The notes under the pieces are model-generated. The model did not search any database. It was not told the DNA's origin and was given only the letters and a program-made list of their open reading frames with translations. From the NCBI RefSeq assembly GCF_004919105.1, contig NZ_STGK01000009.1, positions 124,001 to 188,000 on the forward strand: 64,000 nt of DNA, given 5' to 3'. Shown piece after piece: positions 17,368-25,309 of the stretch (its first letter is position 1; each line of letters begins with the position of its first letter). The translations under genes and the position numbers were made by a program. The stretch comes from Nocardioides sp. GY 10113. Lineage in GTDB: Bacteria > Actinomycetota > Actinomycetes > Propionibacteriales > Nocardioidaceae.

Positions 17368-17404
17368 CCTCCGGCGCCGCAGGCAGGGCCTGCGGCGCCG
17401 GAGG
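17368..17404 (-). terminator. 17-bp perfect hairpin downstream of the OmpA-domain gene
   Basis: CCTCCGGCGCCGCAGGC pairs with its exact reverse complement across an AGG loop. It sits 35 bp past the stop codon of the 1261-aa secreted protein on the minus strand. No U-tract follows. Confidence 0.6.
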
Positions 17405-17439
17405 TCGCGCTCCCGCGGGCTCGCGCCCGCGATCCTCGG

Positions 17440-20400
17440 TCAGTACCGCACGAGGATCTCCACCCGCCGGTTCGCGGCCTTGCCCTGCGCGGTCGCGTTG
17501 TCCGCGACCGGGTCGTCCAGGCCGAACCAGGACTGCTCGCTGTCGATGCCGCCGCGGGCGTCGAGGTAGGCGGCGATGTTGTTGCTGCGCCGCCGCGAGA
17601 GGTCGAGGTTGTAGGCGATCGAGCCGTCCGAGTCCGTGTAGCCCGCCAGGTGCGCGGTGTGGAACCCGATCCGCTGGATCTTCCGCACCACCCGGTTCAG
17701 CGCCCGACGCTGGGCGCGGGTGAGGGTGTCCTCGTCCGGCTCGAAGTAGACGGTCGCGATCAGGACCTCACCGGTGCCGACGGTCGCCGCGCGGACGTTG
17801 GCGGACCGGGTCAGGTTCTTGCCGAGCACCTCGACGGTGACCTTGAAGTCCGGACCGAGGACCCGGTCCACCGTGCAGCTGAGCCGAGCCGTCGTGCAGA
17901 TCGCCTCGCCGTCGACGCGGACGCGGTAGCCGGCGTCGTCGGTCCGGGCCTTCGACCACGCGACGGTGGTGCCGTCGCTGGTCAGCGACCGCGTCGCGGA
18001 GCGCACCGGCTGCGGACGCACCCGGTCGCGCAGCGTGGCGGTCGCCGTGCCGCCGGCGCCGTCGGTGACCGTCAGCTCGACGTCCGCCTTGCCGGAGACG
18101 CGCGGCGCGGCCGTGACCCGGACGGTCATCCCCTCGACCTTCACCCGGACGCCCTCGGTGCGGGACCGAGCGGCGAGGACCAGGTCGTCGCCGTTCGGGT
18201 CCGTCGCCGAGACCTCGACCTGGACCGTGCTGCCCGCGAGCTGACGCGTGCGGACGTCGGAGACGGTCGGGGCCGCGTTGCGGACGGTCACCCGCACCAC
18301 GGCGGTCGCGGTGTCACCGCTGCCGTCGGTGACGGTGTAGGTGAGCGTGTCCGCACCCCGGTAGCCCTCGGCCGGCAGGTAGGAGACCTTGCCGGCGCTC
18401 AGGCCGGCGGTGCCGTGGGCGGCGCCCGTGACCGCGGTCAGGGTGAGGCCGGCCGGGTCGTTGGCAAGCACGTCGAGCAGCGGTCGGTCACCGTCGAACG
18501 AGGCCCCGTCGACGGTGACCCGGTCGTCGGCCGGGTCGGCGAAGACGACGGTACGACGGACCGGGTCGGCCGCGGCCCACAGGTCGTCGCCGGCCTGGGT
18601 GGCCTCCAGCACGCAGGTCGTGGCGCCGGTGGCCGTGGCCTGGCCGTCGGCGACGGCGCAGTCGCCGGAGACGACGGTGACGGCGACCGGCAGCCCGGAG
18701 CTGGCCGAGGCGTCGACGTCGACGACCGCGTCGGTGAACGCCCGGTCCCGCACGGTGACGTCGATCGTCTGGGGGCGGTCGGCCTTGCTGACCACGATGG
18801 TCAGGCTCTCGCCCGGCGCCGCGGCGTAGTCCTCGTCACCGGCCTGGGCGAACTCGATCACGCAGGAGCCGGCGGCCAGCATCGTCACCGAGCCGGTGTC
18901 CGGGTCCACGTCGCACACGTCCGGCGTGGTGTTCGTCCACGCCACGTCCAGCCCCGAGTCGGCGGTCGCGGTGACCGTCACGCCGTCGCCGGCGAGTGCG
19001 GTGGACGGGCCGTCCACGTCGATGGCCTGGTCGGCCTTCACGCCGACGATGGTCAGGCTCGTGCCCGGCGCCGCCGCATAGGTGCCGTCACCGGCCTGCG
19101 CGAAGGTGATCACGCAGTCCTCGACCGCCACGATCGTCACCGACCCGGTGTCGGGGTCCACGTCGCACACGTCCGGGGTGGTGTTCGTCCACGCCACGTC
19201 CAGCCCCGAGGAAGCGGTCGCCGTGACCGTGCCGGAGGCACCGAACGCGAGCTCACGGTCCGCGTTCGGACCGCTCACGGTGATCGTCTGCTCGCGCAGG
19301 TCCGCCGCGAACGACCGGGTCACCCGCTCCGCCGCCGCGTGGTCGGCGTCGCCGGCCTGGTCGGCCGCGATCACGCAGGTGCCGGCCGCCAGCACGTGGA
19401 CCTGGCCGTCCACGACCGTGCACACGCTCGGGGCCAGGCTGCTGAACGCAACCGTGAGCCCGCTGGACGCGGTCGCCGACAGCGACTGGTCCGCATCACC
19501 CATCGTCATGCCGTCCAGCGCGTCGAACGTGATCGACTGCGCGGCCTTCACGCCAGCGATGGTCAGGCTCGTGCCCGGCGCCGCCGCATAGGTGCCGTCA
19601 CCGGCCTGCGCGAAGGTGATCACGCAGTCCTCGACCGCCAGCATCGTCACCGACCCGGTGTCGCGGTCCACGTCGCACACGTCCGGGGTGGTGTTCGTCC
19701 ACGCCACGTCCAGCCCCGACGAGGCCGACGCGGTGACCGTGCCGGAGGCACCGAACGCCAGCTCACGGTCGCCGTTGGGACCCGAGACGCTGATCGTCTG
19801 GCTCTTCTTGTCGATCGCGAACGACCGGGTCACCCGGTCCGCCGCCGCGTGGTCGGCGTCGCCGGCCTGGTCGGCCGCGACCTCACAGGTGCCGGCCGCC
19901 ACCGCGTGGACCTTGCCCGCCACCACCGTGCACACGCTCGGGGTGAGACTGGTGAACGCCACCGCCAGCCCGCTCGACGCCGACGCCGAGAGCGCCTGAT
20001 CGGCGTCACCCATCGTCATGCCGTCCAGCGCGTCGAACGTGATGGTCTGGCTCTCCGGGGCCGAGTCGGTCGTCGTGAAGGACTTGATCTCGCCCTCGTT
20101 GGTGCCGACGGCGTTCTCGGCGACGGGGCGGTAGTAGTACGTCGTACCGGGGTCGAGGTCGGTGAGGCCCGCCGTGAAGTCGGTCGGCGAGGTCCCCGTG
20201 ATCGAGCCCGGGGTCGCGGCGACGGTCGTGCAGCCGTCCAGCGCGGGGTCGGTTCCGACGCAGAACGAGAGGGTCGCGGTGCTGTTGTTCGCGGTCGCGT
20301 TGCCGGTGAGGGTGGCGGTGGTGTCGCCGATGTTCGTCGCGGCGCTCTTGCTGTCGTCGACCTCGGGCACGTAGGGGCTCACCGCGTCCGGGCAGGTGGC

Positions 20401-21225
20401 ACCGTCGTTGGAGGCCGCCAGCTTCGGGGTCGTCGGGCCGCCGCCGACCAGGACGGCGGTGGGCTGGGCCGAGGACCCGGTCGCCTTCGCCAGCTCGGCC
20501 GCGGTGACCAGGAAGACCTGGCCGTCGCTGTTGTTGTAGAAGAACGCGTTGCCGGAGGAGTCGCTGTAGGCGGCGCCGTAGTTGCCGTTGGTCGGGCCGC
20601 TGAGGATCCGGGTCGACACCTGGCGGGTGTCCATCTTGACGATGTAGAGCGTCTGGTCGTTCAACCCGTAGGCGACGTCACCCTGGACGGTGAGGTCGGC
20701 GGCGTACCAGTCGCCAGCGGGCGCGAAGCCGTTGGCGGCCGCGGTCACCGAGAAGGTCGTCGAGGCAGCCGTGGCGACGTCGACCGACGACCAGAGACCG
20801 TTGCCGAGCGGGGCGGTGATCAGCTTCCCGCCGTAGAAGTCACCGGCGACCGCCCCGGTCCCGGCCCCGTTGAAGGACCCGGTGATCGCGGTGCCGCCGG
20901 TGTAGGTGCCGGTGGCGTCGATGCGGTACAGCTTGGAGCTCGCCACCCCGTAGATGTAGTCGTCGGCGGTGTTGTAGCCGATCGCGTTCATGCCGCTCGC
21001 GGCACCCGAGCCCACGCGGCTCATCGCGTTGGTGCCCGCGTTGTACTCGTAGAACCCGCCGTTGCTGCTGCCGCTGACCTGGAAGAACCTCTGCGGGCAG
21101 GCGAACGGCGTGCCGGTCGCCGCGCCGGCGGGCGCGGAGAGCGCCGCGAGCGGGACCTGCAGCCCGACGGCGGCCAGTACGACGGCCAGGATCAGGCGGA
21201 GCGGGGCGGTGAGTCGTGGTCGCAC
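17440..21225 (-). CDS. Secreted multi-repeat surface protein with C-terminal OmpA domain
   Basis: The 1261-aa product starts at GTG 21223-21225 with a signal peptide (basic head, LRLILAVVLAAVGL, cleavage near AGAA). Residues about 40-280 resemble a DUF6923-type beta-propeller. A fibronectin-like region follows (TYYYRPVAENAVGT), then about six Ig-like repeats of 85-95 residues that alternate between two types. One type carries TFDALDGMTMGDADQ and the other VAWTNTTPDVCDVD; each unit has two conserved Cys. Next come cadherin-like segments (DTLTYTVTDGSGDTAT), and finally an OmpA-type peptidoglycan-binding domain (AGYTDSDGSIAYNLDLSRRR). It is probably a wall-bound adhesin or stalk protein whose OmpA end grips peptidoglycan. 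Near-identical repeat DNA between 18840 and 19960 suggests recent duplication. A strong hairpin follows the gene. Confidence 0.9.
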   Translation of the reverse strand: MRPRLTAPLRLILAVVLAAVGLQVPLAALSAPAGAATGTPFACPQRFFQVSGSSNGGFYEYNAGTNAMSRVGSGAASGMNAIGYNTADDYIYGVASSKLYRIDATGTYTGGTAITGSFNGAGTGAVAGDFYGGKLITAPLGNGLWSSVDVATAASTTFSVTAAANGFAPAGDWYAADLTVQGDVAYGLNDQTLYIVKMDTRQVSTRILSGPTNGNYGAAYSDSSGNAFFYNNSDGQVFLVTAAELAKATGSSAQPTAVLVGGGPTTPKLAASNDGATCPDAVSPYVPEVDDSKSAATNIGDTTATLTGNATANNSTATLSFCVGTDPALDGCTTVAATPGSITGTSPTDFTAGLTDLDPGTTYYYRPVAENAVGTNEGEIKSFTTTDSAPESQTITFDALDGMTMGDADQALSASASSGLAVAFTSLTPSVCTVVAGKVHAVAAGTCEVAADQAGDADHAAADRVTRSFAIDKKSQTISVSGPNGDRELAFGASGTVTASASSGLDVAWTNTTPDVCDVDRDTGSVTMLAVEDCVITFAQAGDGTYAAAPGTSLTIAGVKAAQSITFDALDGMTMGDADQSLSATASSGLTVAFSSLAPSVCTVVDGQVHVLAAGTCVIAADQAGDADHAAAERVTRSFAADLREQTITVSGPNADRELAFGASGTVTATASSGLDVAWTNTTPDVCDVDPDTGSVTIVAVEDCVITFAQAGDGTYAAAPGTSLTIVGVKADQAIDVDGPSTALAGDGVTVTATADSGLDVAWTNTTPDVCDVDPDTGSVTMLAAGSCVIEFAQAGDEDYAAAPGESLTIVVSKADRPQTIDVTVRDRAFTDAVVDVDASASSGLPVAVTVVSGDCAVADGQATATGATTCVLEATQAGDDLWAAADPVRRTVVFADPADDRVTVDGASFDGDRPLLDVLANDPAGLTLTAVTGAAHGTAGLSAGKVSYLPAEGYRGADTLTYTVTDGSGDTATAVVRVTVRNAAPTVSDVRTRQLAGSTVQVEVSATDPNGDDLVLAARSRTEGVRVKVEGMTVRVTAAPRVSGKADVELTVTDGAGGTATATLRDRVRPQPVRSATRSLTSDGTTVAWSKARTDDAGYRVRVDGEAICTTARLSCTVDRVLGPDFKVTVEVLGKNLTRSANVRAATVGTGEVLIATVYFEPDEDTLTRAQRRALNRVVRKIQRIGFHTAHLAGYTDSDGSIAYNLDLSRRRSNNIAAYLDARGGIDSEQSWFGLDDPVADNATAQGKAANRRVEILVRY

Positions 21226-21582
21226 GGTGTCGGCGCGCCTTTCGCAGGTGCTGGTTGCCGCGGGCGCCTCTCGCCCGCTCGGAGGCGGCGGGCCCCCGGC
21301 ACGGCGCACCACGGAAGCCGAGAGGCGGTCACCAGCGGGCTCTGGCGGTCCGCGGCACGGAGGCGTCCTACGCCGCCCCCGCCCCTCGCTCCCCCAGCAC
21401 CGGGCCGCCCTTTCGCAGAGCACTCGGGCGGCCCTATCGGTCACGGGGCGCGCGAACTGAAGACCCTGGGCTGTGGGCTGGGTCACACCAGGAGACGACC
21501 TCCGCCACCCCGGGCCGCGATCGCCGGGCGCGCCGCCCGAGGTCCCGGGAAGGTCGACCCGGCGTACCTAGCATCGGCTGCC
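21226..21582. other. Divergent spacer with a structured leader for the OmpA-domain gene
   Basis: No gene is seen in this 357-bp stretch. Read on the minus strand it holds a 9-bp perfect hairpin (21402-21410 with 21426-21434), an 8-bp long-range stem (21266-21273 with 21319-21326) enclosing smaller GC stems, and the sequence CCTTTCGCAG on the plus strand twice (21238-21247 and 21409-21418). This is more structure than a simple promoter needs and may be a regulatory 5' leader. Confidence 0.4.
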
Positions 21583-22893
21583 ATGCGTCGCCGCTTCCCC
21601 GTCCTGCTGCTCAGTGCCGCCCTGGCCACCACCACCGCAGCGGTCGTGGTCGACCGCCCGACACCGCCGGCCGCGGCGGACGTCGCGGCCCTGAGCTCCG
21701 CGCTCGCGCCGCCGGTCGACCTGTCGACCGGGCGCTCGACCGAGGACGGCACCCGACTCCGCCCGGCCGGTTCGGACCCGTCGACCTGGCAGACCTCGGA
21801 CCGCGTGATCGGCCCCCACGTCACGCCCCGGGCGGCGCGCACCCTGGCCCGGGCCACGGTCGAGCGCGAGTACCGCTACCGGGTCGCCCCGGGAGTGGTG
21901 GCCTCCGCCTACCGGGAGACGTCGGCGGAGCGCCGGATCCGCTACCACGTGCTGACCGCGAAGTGGCGCAAGCCGGGCGTCGGGATCCGCGTCGCCCACC
22001 CGAGCGCGGTGGCGCGGACCGCGCCGACGACCCGGATGGTGCGCCGCACCCGCGACGGCGTCGCCGGCGTCAACGGCGACTTCTTCGACATCGGCGACAC
22101 CGGCGCACCGCTCGGGGTCGGCGTGGACGAGGGGCGGCTGGTCAACGGACGGACCAGCGGCTGGAACGCGGGGTTCTACCTCGACGCCCGGGGCGTGCCG
22201 CGGATCGGACAGGTCCCGGTGACGATCGCGATCGGGAACCGGGCCCAGGTCGCCGTCACCAACTTCAACTCCGCCCAGGTGATGCCGAACGGCATCGGGA
22301 TCTACACCCCTGCGTGGGGCACCACGTCCGGCTTCCGCTGGACCGACGGCCAGCGTCGGGATGTGCGGATGCTGCGGGTGGAGGACGGCCGGATCGTGGA
22401 GAAGCGCACGGTCTTCCCCGCCGGCCAGGAGTTCACCGGCCGGATCCTGGTCGCGCGCGGCGCGCTGCCGGCCGCCCAGTTCGACGCGCTCGCGGTCGGC
22501 GACCGGGTCCGCACCACCGGGCGCCCGGCCGAGGGGATCCGCACCGCGGTGACCGGGAACGAGATCGTGCTCGACAAGGGCGAGGTCCTGGCCACCGAGG
22601 ACAGCGAGCTGCACCCGCGCACGGCGATCGGCATCGACCGCCAGCGCGGCCGGATCATCCTGCTCGTCGTCGAGGGCCGGCAGGAGAGCAGCGACGGCTA
22701 CACGATGGTCGAGGTGGCCAAGAAGCTGCGCTCCCTCGGCGCCGTGGCCGGCCTGAACCTCGACGGCGGCGGCTCCTCGACGTTGGCCGGCCTCCGCGAG
22801 GACAGGATCCGGCTGCTCAGCTCCCCCTCGGACGGCCGGCAGCGCCCCGTCGCCAACGCCCTGGTGGTGGCCTACCACCGGCCCGGCGACTGA
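21583..22893 (+). CDS. Secreted phosphodiester glycosidase domain protein (NAGPA-like)
   Basis: The 436-aa protein has an N-terminal signal peptide (MRRRFPVLLLSAALATTTAA) and a C-terminal half matching the phosphodiester glycosidase / DUF2233 family, related to the eukaryotic NAGPA uncovering enzyme. Family features are VAGVNGDFFDIGDTGAPLG, the PRTAIGIDRQ segment and LNLDGGGSSTLA near the C-terminus, which carries the conserved active-site glycines and aspartate. Bacterial members are exported and are thought to cleave sugar-phosphate diesters in exopolysaccharide or wall polymers. It is divergent from the large OmpA-domain gene with a 357-bp spacer, so the two may serve the same envelope function. 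The Mug gene begins about 40 bp downstream. Confidence 0.88.
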   Translation: MRRRFPVLLLSAALATTTAAVVVDRPTPPAAADVAALSSALAPPVDLSTGRSTEDGTRLRPAGSDPSTWQTSDRVIGPHVTPRAARTLARATVEREYRYRVAPGVVASAYRETSAERRIRYHVLTAKWRKPGVGIRVAHPSAVARTAPTTRMVRRTRDGVAGVNGDFFDIGDTGAPLGVGVDEGRLVNGRTSGWNAGFYLDARGVPRIGQVPVTIAIGNRAQVAVTNFNSAQVMPNGIGIYTPAWGTTSGFRWTDGQRRDVRMLRVEDGRIVEKRTVFPAGQEFTGRILVARGALPAAQFDALAVGDRVRTTGRPAEGIRTAVTGNEIVLDKGEVLATEDSELHPRTAIGIDRQRGRIILLVVEGRQESSDGYTMVEVAKKLRSLGAVAGLNLDGGGSSTLAGLREDRIRLLSSPSDGRQRPVANALVVAYHRPGD

Positions 22894-22935
22894 GCCCGGG
22901 CTGAGCCGCCCGGGCCGATGCGGCAGGGTGGAGGC

Positions 22936-23535
22936 GTGGCGCGCCGAACCTTCTCCCGGGCAGAGCTCGAGTCCTTCCGGGACGCGGTGGTCCCCGACCT
23001 GCTGCCCACGCGCCCCGAGCACGAGCTGCGACTGCTCTTCGTCGGGATCAACCCCGGTCTGTGGACCGCCGCGACCAGCACCCACTTCGCCCACCCGGGC
23101 AACCGGTTCTACCCCGCGCTGCTGCGCGCCGGCGTGATCACCACCCCGATCGACCCGGCCGCCGGGATGGACGACACCGCGCGCGACCTGCTGCGCGAGC
23201 GCGGCATCGGGATCACCAACATCGTGCACCGGGCCACCGCCAAGGCCTCCGAGCTCTCCGACGACGAGCTGCGCGCCGGCGGCGCCGAGCTGACCGCCCT
23301 GGTGGAGCGGGAGCGGCCTCGGGTGGTGGCGGTCGCCGGCATCACGGCGTACCGGACGGCGTTCGGGCGGCGTACGGCGAGGCCGGGCCGGCAGCCCGAG
23401 CCGATGGGACCCGCTGAGCTGTGGGTGGTGCCGAACCCGAGCGGGCTGAACGCCCACGAGACCGTCGACTCCCTGGCCCGGGCGTACGCCGAGGTGGGCG
23501 CCGCCGCGGGCCTGCTGCCCGAGCGGGAGGCCTAG
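22936..23535 (+). CDS. mug: Mismatch-specific uracil-DNA glycosylase Mug
   Basis: The protein (199 aa from this GTG, 205 from an ATG at 22918) has the Mug/TDG active-site motif GINPG (LLFVGINPGLWTAA) and the C-terminal motif NPSGLNAHE that contacts the abasic strand. It removes uracil, thymine or adducted bases mispaired with guanine and so starts base excision repair. I prefer the GTG because the family usually starts close to ARRTFSRAEL, although the GGAGG before it is only one base away. The ATG at 22918 has no better ribosome site. It overlaps the convergent methyltransferase gene by 4 bp. Confidence 0.9.
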   Translation: MARRTFSRAELESFRDAVVPDLLPTRPEHELRLLFVGINPGLWTAATSTHFAHPGNRFYPALLRAGVITTPIDPAAGMDDTARDLLRERGIGITNIVHRATAKASELSDDELRAGGAELTALVERERPRVVAVAGITAYRTAFGRRTARPGRQPEPMGPAELWVVPNPSGLNAHETVDSLARAYAEVGAAAGLLPEREA

Positions 23536-24170
23536 CGAGCGGGGCTGGCGGCGCCGATCACCAGCGGCACCCACGCGCTGCCGCCGGGCATGTCCAGCTC
23601 CTCGACCTCGACCAGGTCGAACGGGGAACGGCCGACCGTGTCGAGGAAGTCCCGGTTGGGCCGGCAGCCGTCGCCCAGCCGGCGCTGGACCGGGGAGATC
23701 AGGTCGTGGACCACGCCGCGCGCGCCGCGGCCGCGGACGTGCTCGTGGAAGAGGAACGTGCCCTCCGCCCGCAGCACGCGATGCACCTCGCGCAGCGCCA
23801 GGTCGGGGTCGTCGAGGGAGCAGAACACCAGCGACGCGGCGACGGTGTCGAAGGAGTCGTCCTCGAACGGGAGCCGGTAGGCGTCGCCGTCCAGGATCTC
23901 CCAGCGCGGTGCGCGGATCCGGCCGACCACGCCCTGCAGCTGGCCCCGCAGCACCGGGTTCGGCTCGACCATCACCAGCTCGGCCACCTCCGCCGGGTAG
24001 TGCGGGACCGAGTAGCCGTTGCCCGTGCCGAGGTCGAGGGTGCGGCCGCGCGCCCGGGACAGGTGCCGCGCCCGGAGCGCGCCGTGCGCGCCGCGCTCGG
24101 CCCGCTCCATCACCCGGGGGTAGATCCGGGCGAAGACCCGCTGACCGAGGGTGCCTCGCTCCGAGCTCAT
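23532..24170 (-). CDS. Class I SAM-dependent methyltransferase
   Basis: The 212-aa soluble protein has the SAM-binding motif I LDLGTGNG (TLDLGTGNGYSVPHYP, near residue 45), an acidic motif II (LVMVEPNP), the GDAYRLPFEDDSFDTV segment and the post-motif LREVHRVLRAEGTFLFHEHV. These place it in the UbiE/Methyltransf_11 type. The substrate is not evident, and the closest kind of annotated relative would be a small-molecule or phospholipid methyltransferase. It lies 7 bp downstream of the gluconokinase gene and in the same direction, so co-transcription is likely. Confidence 0.88.
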   Translation of the reverse strand: MSSERGTLGQRVFARIYPRVMERAERGAHGALRARHLSRARGRTLDLGTGNGYSVPHYPAEVAELVMVEPNPVLRGQLQGVVGRIRAPRWEILDGDAYRLPFEDDSFDTVAASLVFCSLDDPDLALREVHRVLRAEGTFLFHEHVRGRGARGVVHDLISPVQRRLGDGCRPNRDFLDTVGRSPFDLVEVEELDMPGGSAWVPLVIGAASPAR

Positions 24171-24177
24171 CTCCCGA

Positions 24178-24714
24178 TCATGACACCCGGCCGGGTGCCC
24201 CGTCGGTCCGTTCGAGGTAGTCGGCCACGACCGCTGCCGGCTCCCGGTCCACGTCGAGCACCAGGCCGGGCTCGTCCGCGTCGAGCGGCTCGAGGGCGTC
24301 GTACTGGGAGTCGAGCAGCGCGGCCGGCATGAAGTGGCCGGGGCGGTCGGCCTGCCGGCGCGCGATGGTGGCGCGGGCGCCGACCAGGTGGACCAGGCGA
24401 AGCCGCGGCGCGTGCTCGCGCAGCCGGTCGCGGTAGGCCCGCTTCAGCGCCGAGCAGGCGACCACCCCGCCGTCCCCGTCGCGTCCCGCGAGCCAGCCGC
24501 CGACGGCGTCCAGCCACGGCGCGCGGTCGGCGTCGTCGAGCGGTACCCCGGCGCTCATCTTGGCGACGTTGCCCGGCGGGTGGAGGTCGTCGCCGTCGAC
24601 GAACGGGACCCCGAGGCGCGCGGCCAGCGCGGCGCCGACGGTCGACTTGCCGGAGCCGGACACGCCCATCACCACCAGGAGCGGTCGCTCCTCGGGCACC
24701 CGCGCGCTGGTCAT
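24178..24714 (-). CDS. gntK: Gluconokinase
   Basis: The 178-aa protein has a Walker A motif GVSGSGKST at residues 17-25, the GntK substrate segment FVDGDDLHPPGN, ACSALKRAYRDRLR and the GHFMPAALLDSQYDALEPL segment that is diagnostic of gluconokinase. It phosphorylates D-gluconate to 6-phosphogluconate with ATP, feeding the pentose phosphate pathway. I start at MTSARVPE (24712-24714); 15 in-frame residues upstream are unrelated to the family. No gluconate permease or GntR regulator adjoins it. The downstream methyltransferase is 7 bp away. Confidence 0.93.
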   Translation of the reverse strand: MTSARVPEERPLLVVMGVSGSGKSTVGAALAARLGVPFVDGDDLHPPGNVAKMSAGVPLDDADRAPWLDAVGGWLAGRDGDGGVVACSALKRAYRDRLREHAPRLRLVHLVGARATIARRQADRPGHFMPAALLDSQYDALEPLDADEPGLVLDVDREPAAVVADYLERTDGAPGRVS

Positions 24715-24740
24715 GCCGCCAGTCTGCCCGCCGGCCGGGC

Positions 24741-25235
24741 TCAGCCGACGTCGGCCCACCCGGTCAGGTCGTCAGGGGTGATCACCCACAGCTCCCGGTC
24801 GTTGGCGACGTGCACCGGCCAGCCGCCGGGCGAACCGGCCAGGAGCCGCGCCCACGCGACGTCGTCGCCGCTGCGGGTGCGGCCGGGGCGGGCGAAGAGG
24901 AACGCCAGCTCCTCGTCCGCGGCGACCACGTCCCGCAGCAGGTCGAGCAGGCCGGCCACCTCGCCGGGCTCGGGTCGCAGCGGCGCCGCCTCCACCTTGG
25001 TCAGCCCCAGCGGGCGCCCCTCGGCCAGGATCATCACCCACAGCTGGGGCCCGGCGAACCCCAGCGGCCCCATCAGGGCACGCCAGGTGCGCTCGAGGCT
25101 GCGCTGGTCGACGATCGGCGGCATCTGGTCGGGCGGGAGCAGCGGCGGGAAGCCGGCACGGTCGTCGGGTGCACGGTCGTCGGGGGCACGGTCATCGGGG
25201 GCGCGGTCATCGGGGGCGCGGTCATCGGGAGCCAT
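24741..25235 (-). CDS. Hypothetical protein with five N-terminal APDDR repeats
   Basis: The 164-aa protein starts with Met followed by five exact copies of the pentapeptide APDDR, then a compact domain from about residue 30 (PPLLPPDQMPPIVDQRSLER) to the end that contains several Trp residues and no membrane segment. I do not recognise the family; the body looks like a small actinobacterial protein of unknown function. The repeat is encoded by 15-bp units (25158-25232) that differ mainly at third positions, so the copy number may vary between strains. The start codon precedes the repeats directly. It is divergent from the MFS transporter gene with a 74-bp spacer. Confidence 0.7.
   Translation of the reverse strand: MAPDDRAPDDRAPDDRAPDDRAPDDRAGFPPLLPPDQMPPIVDQRSLERTWRALMGPLGFAGPQLWVMILAEGRPLGLTKVEAAPLRPEPGEVAGLLDLLRDVVAADEELAFLFARPGRTRSGDDVAWARLLAGSPGGWPVHVANDRELWVITPDDLTGWADVG
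25158..25232 (-). repeat. 15-bp coding tandem repeat, five copies
   Basis: Five consecutive 15-bp units encode APDDR each. The middle units are nearly identical and the outer ones differ by single bases, as expected for slippage-prone coding repeats. Confidence 0.8.
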
Positions 25236-25309
25236 GCGCCCCACCCTGGAGGATCTCGCGCGACGATGCCGGGCGCTCTCCACAGGGTCGGCGCACCTAG
25301 GATCAGGTC

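Noticed and set aside
17221..21582. Long plus-strand open frame across the OmpA-domain gene
   Set aside because: Only its end (from 21583) is real, as the phosphodiester glycosidase. The rest is the complement of the secreted repeat protein and has a biased Val/Arg/Gly/Asp translation.
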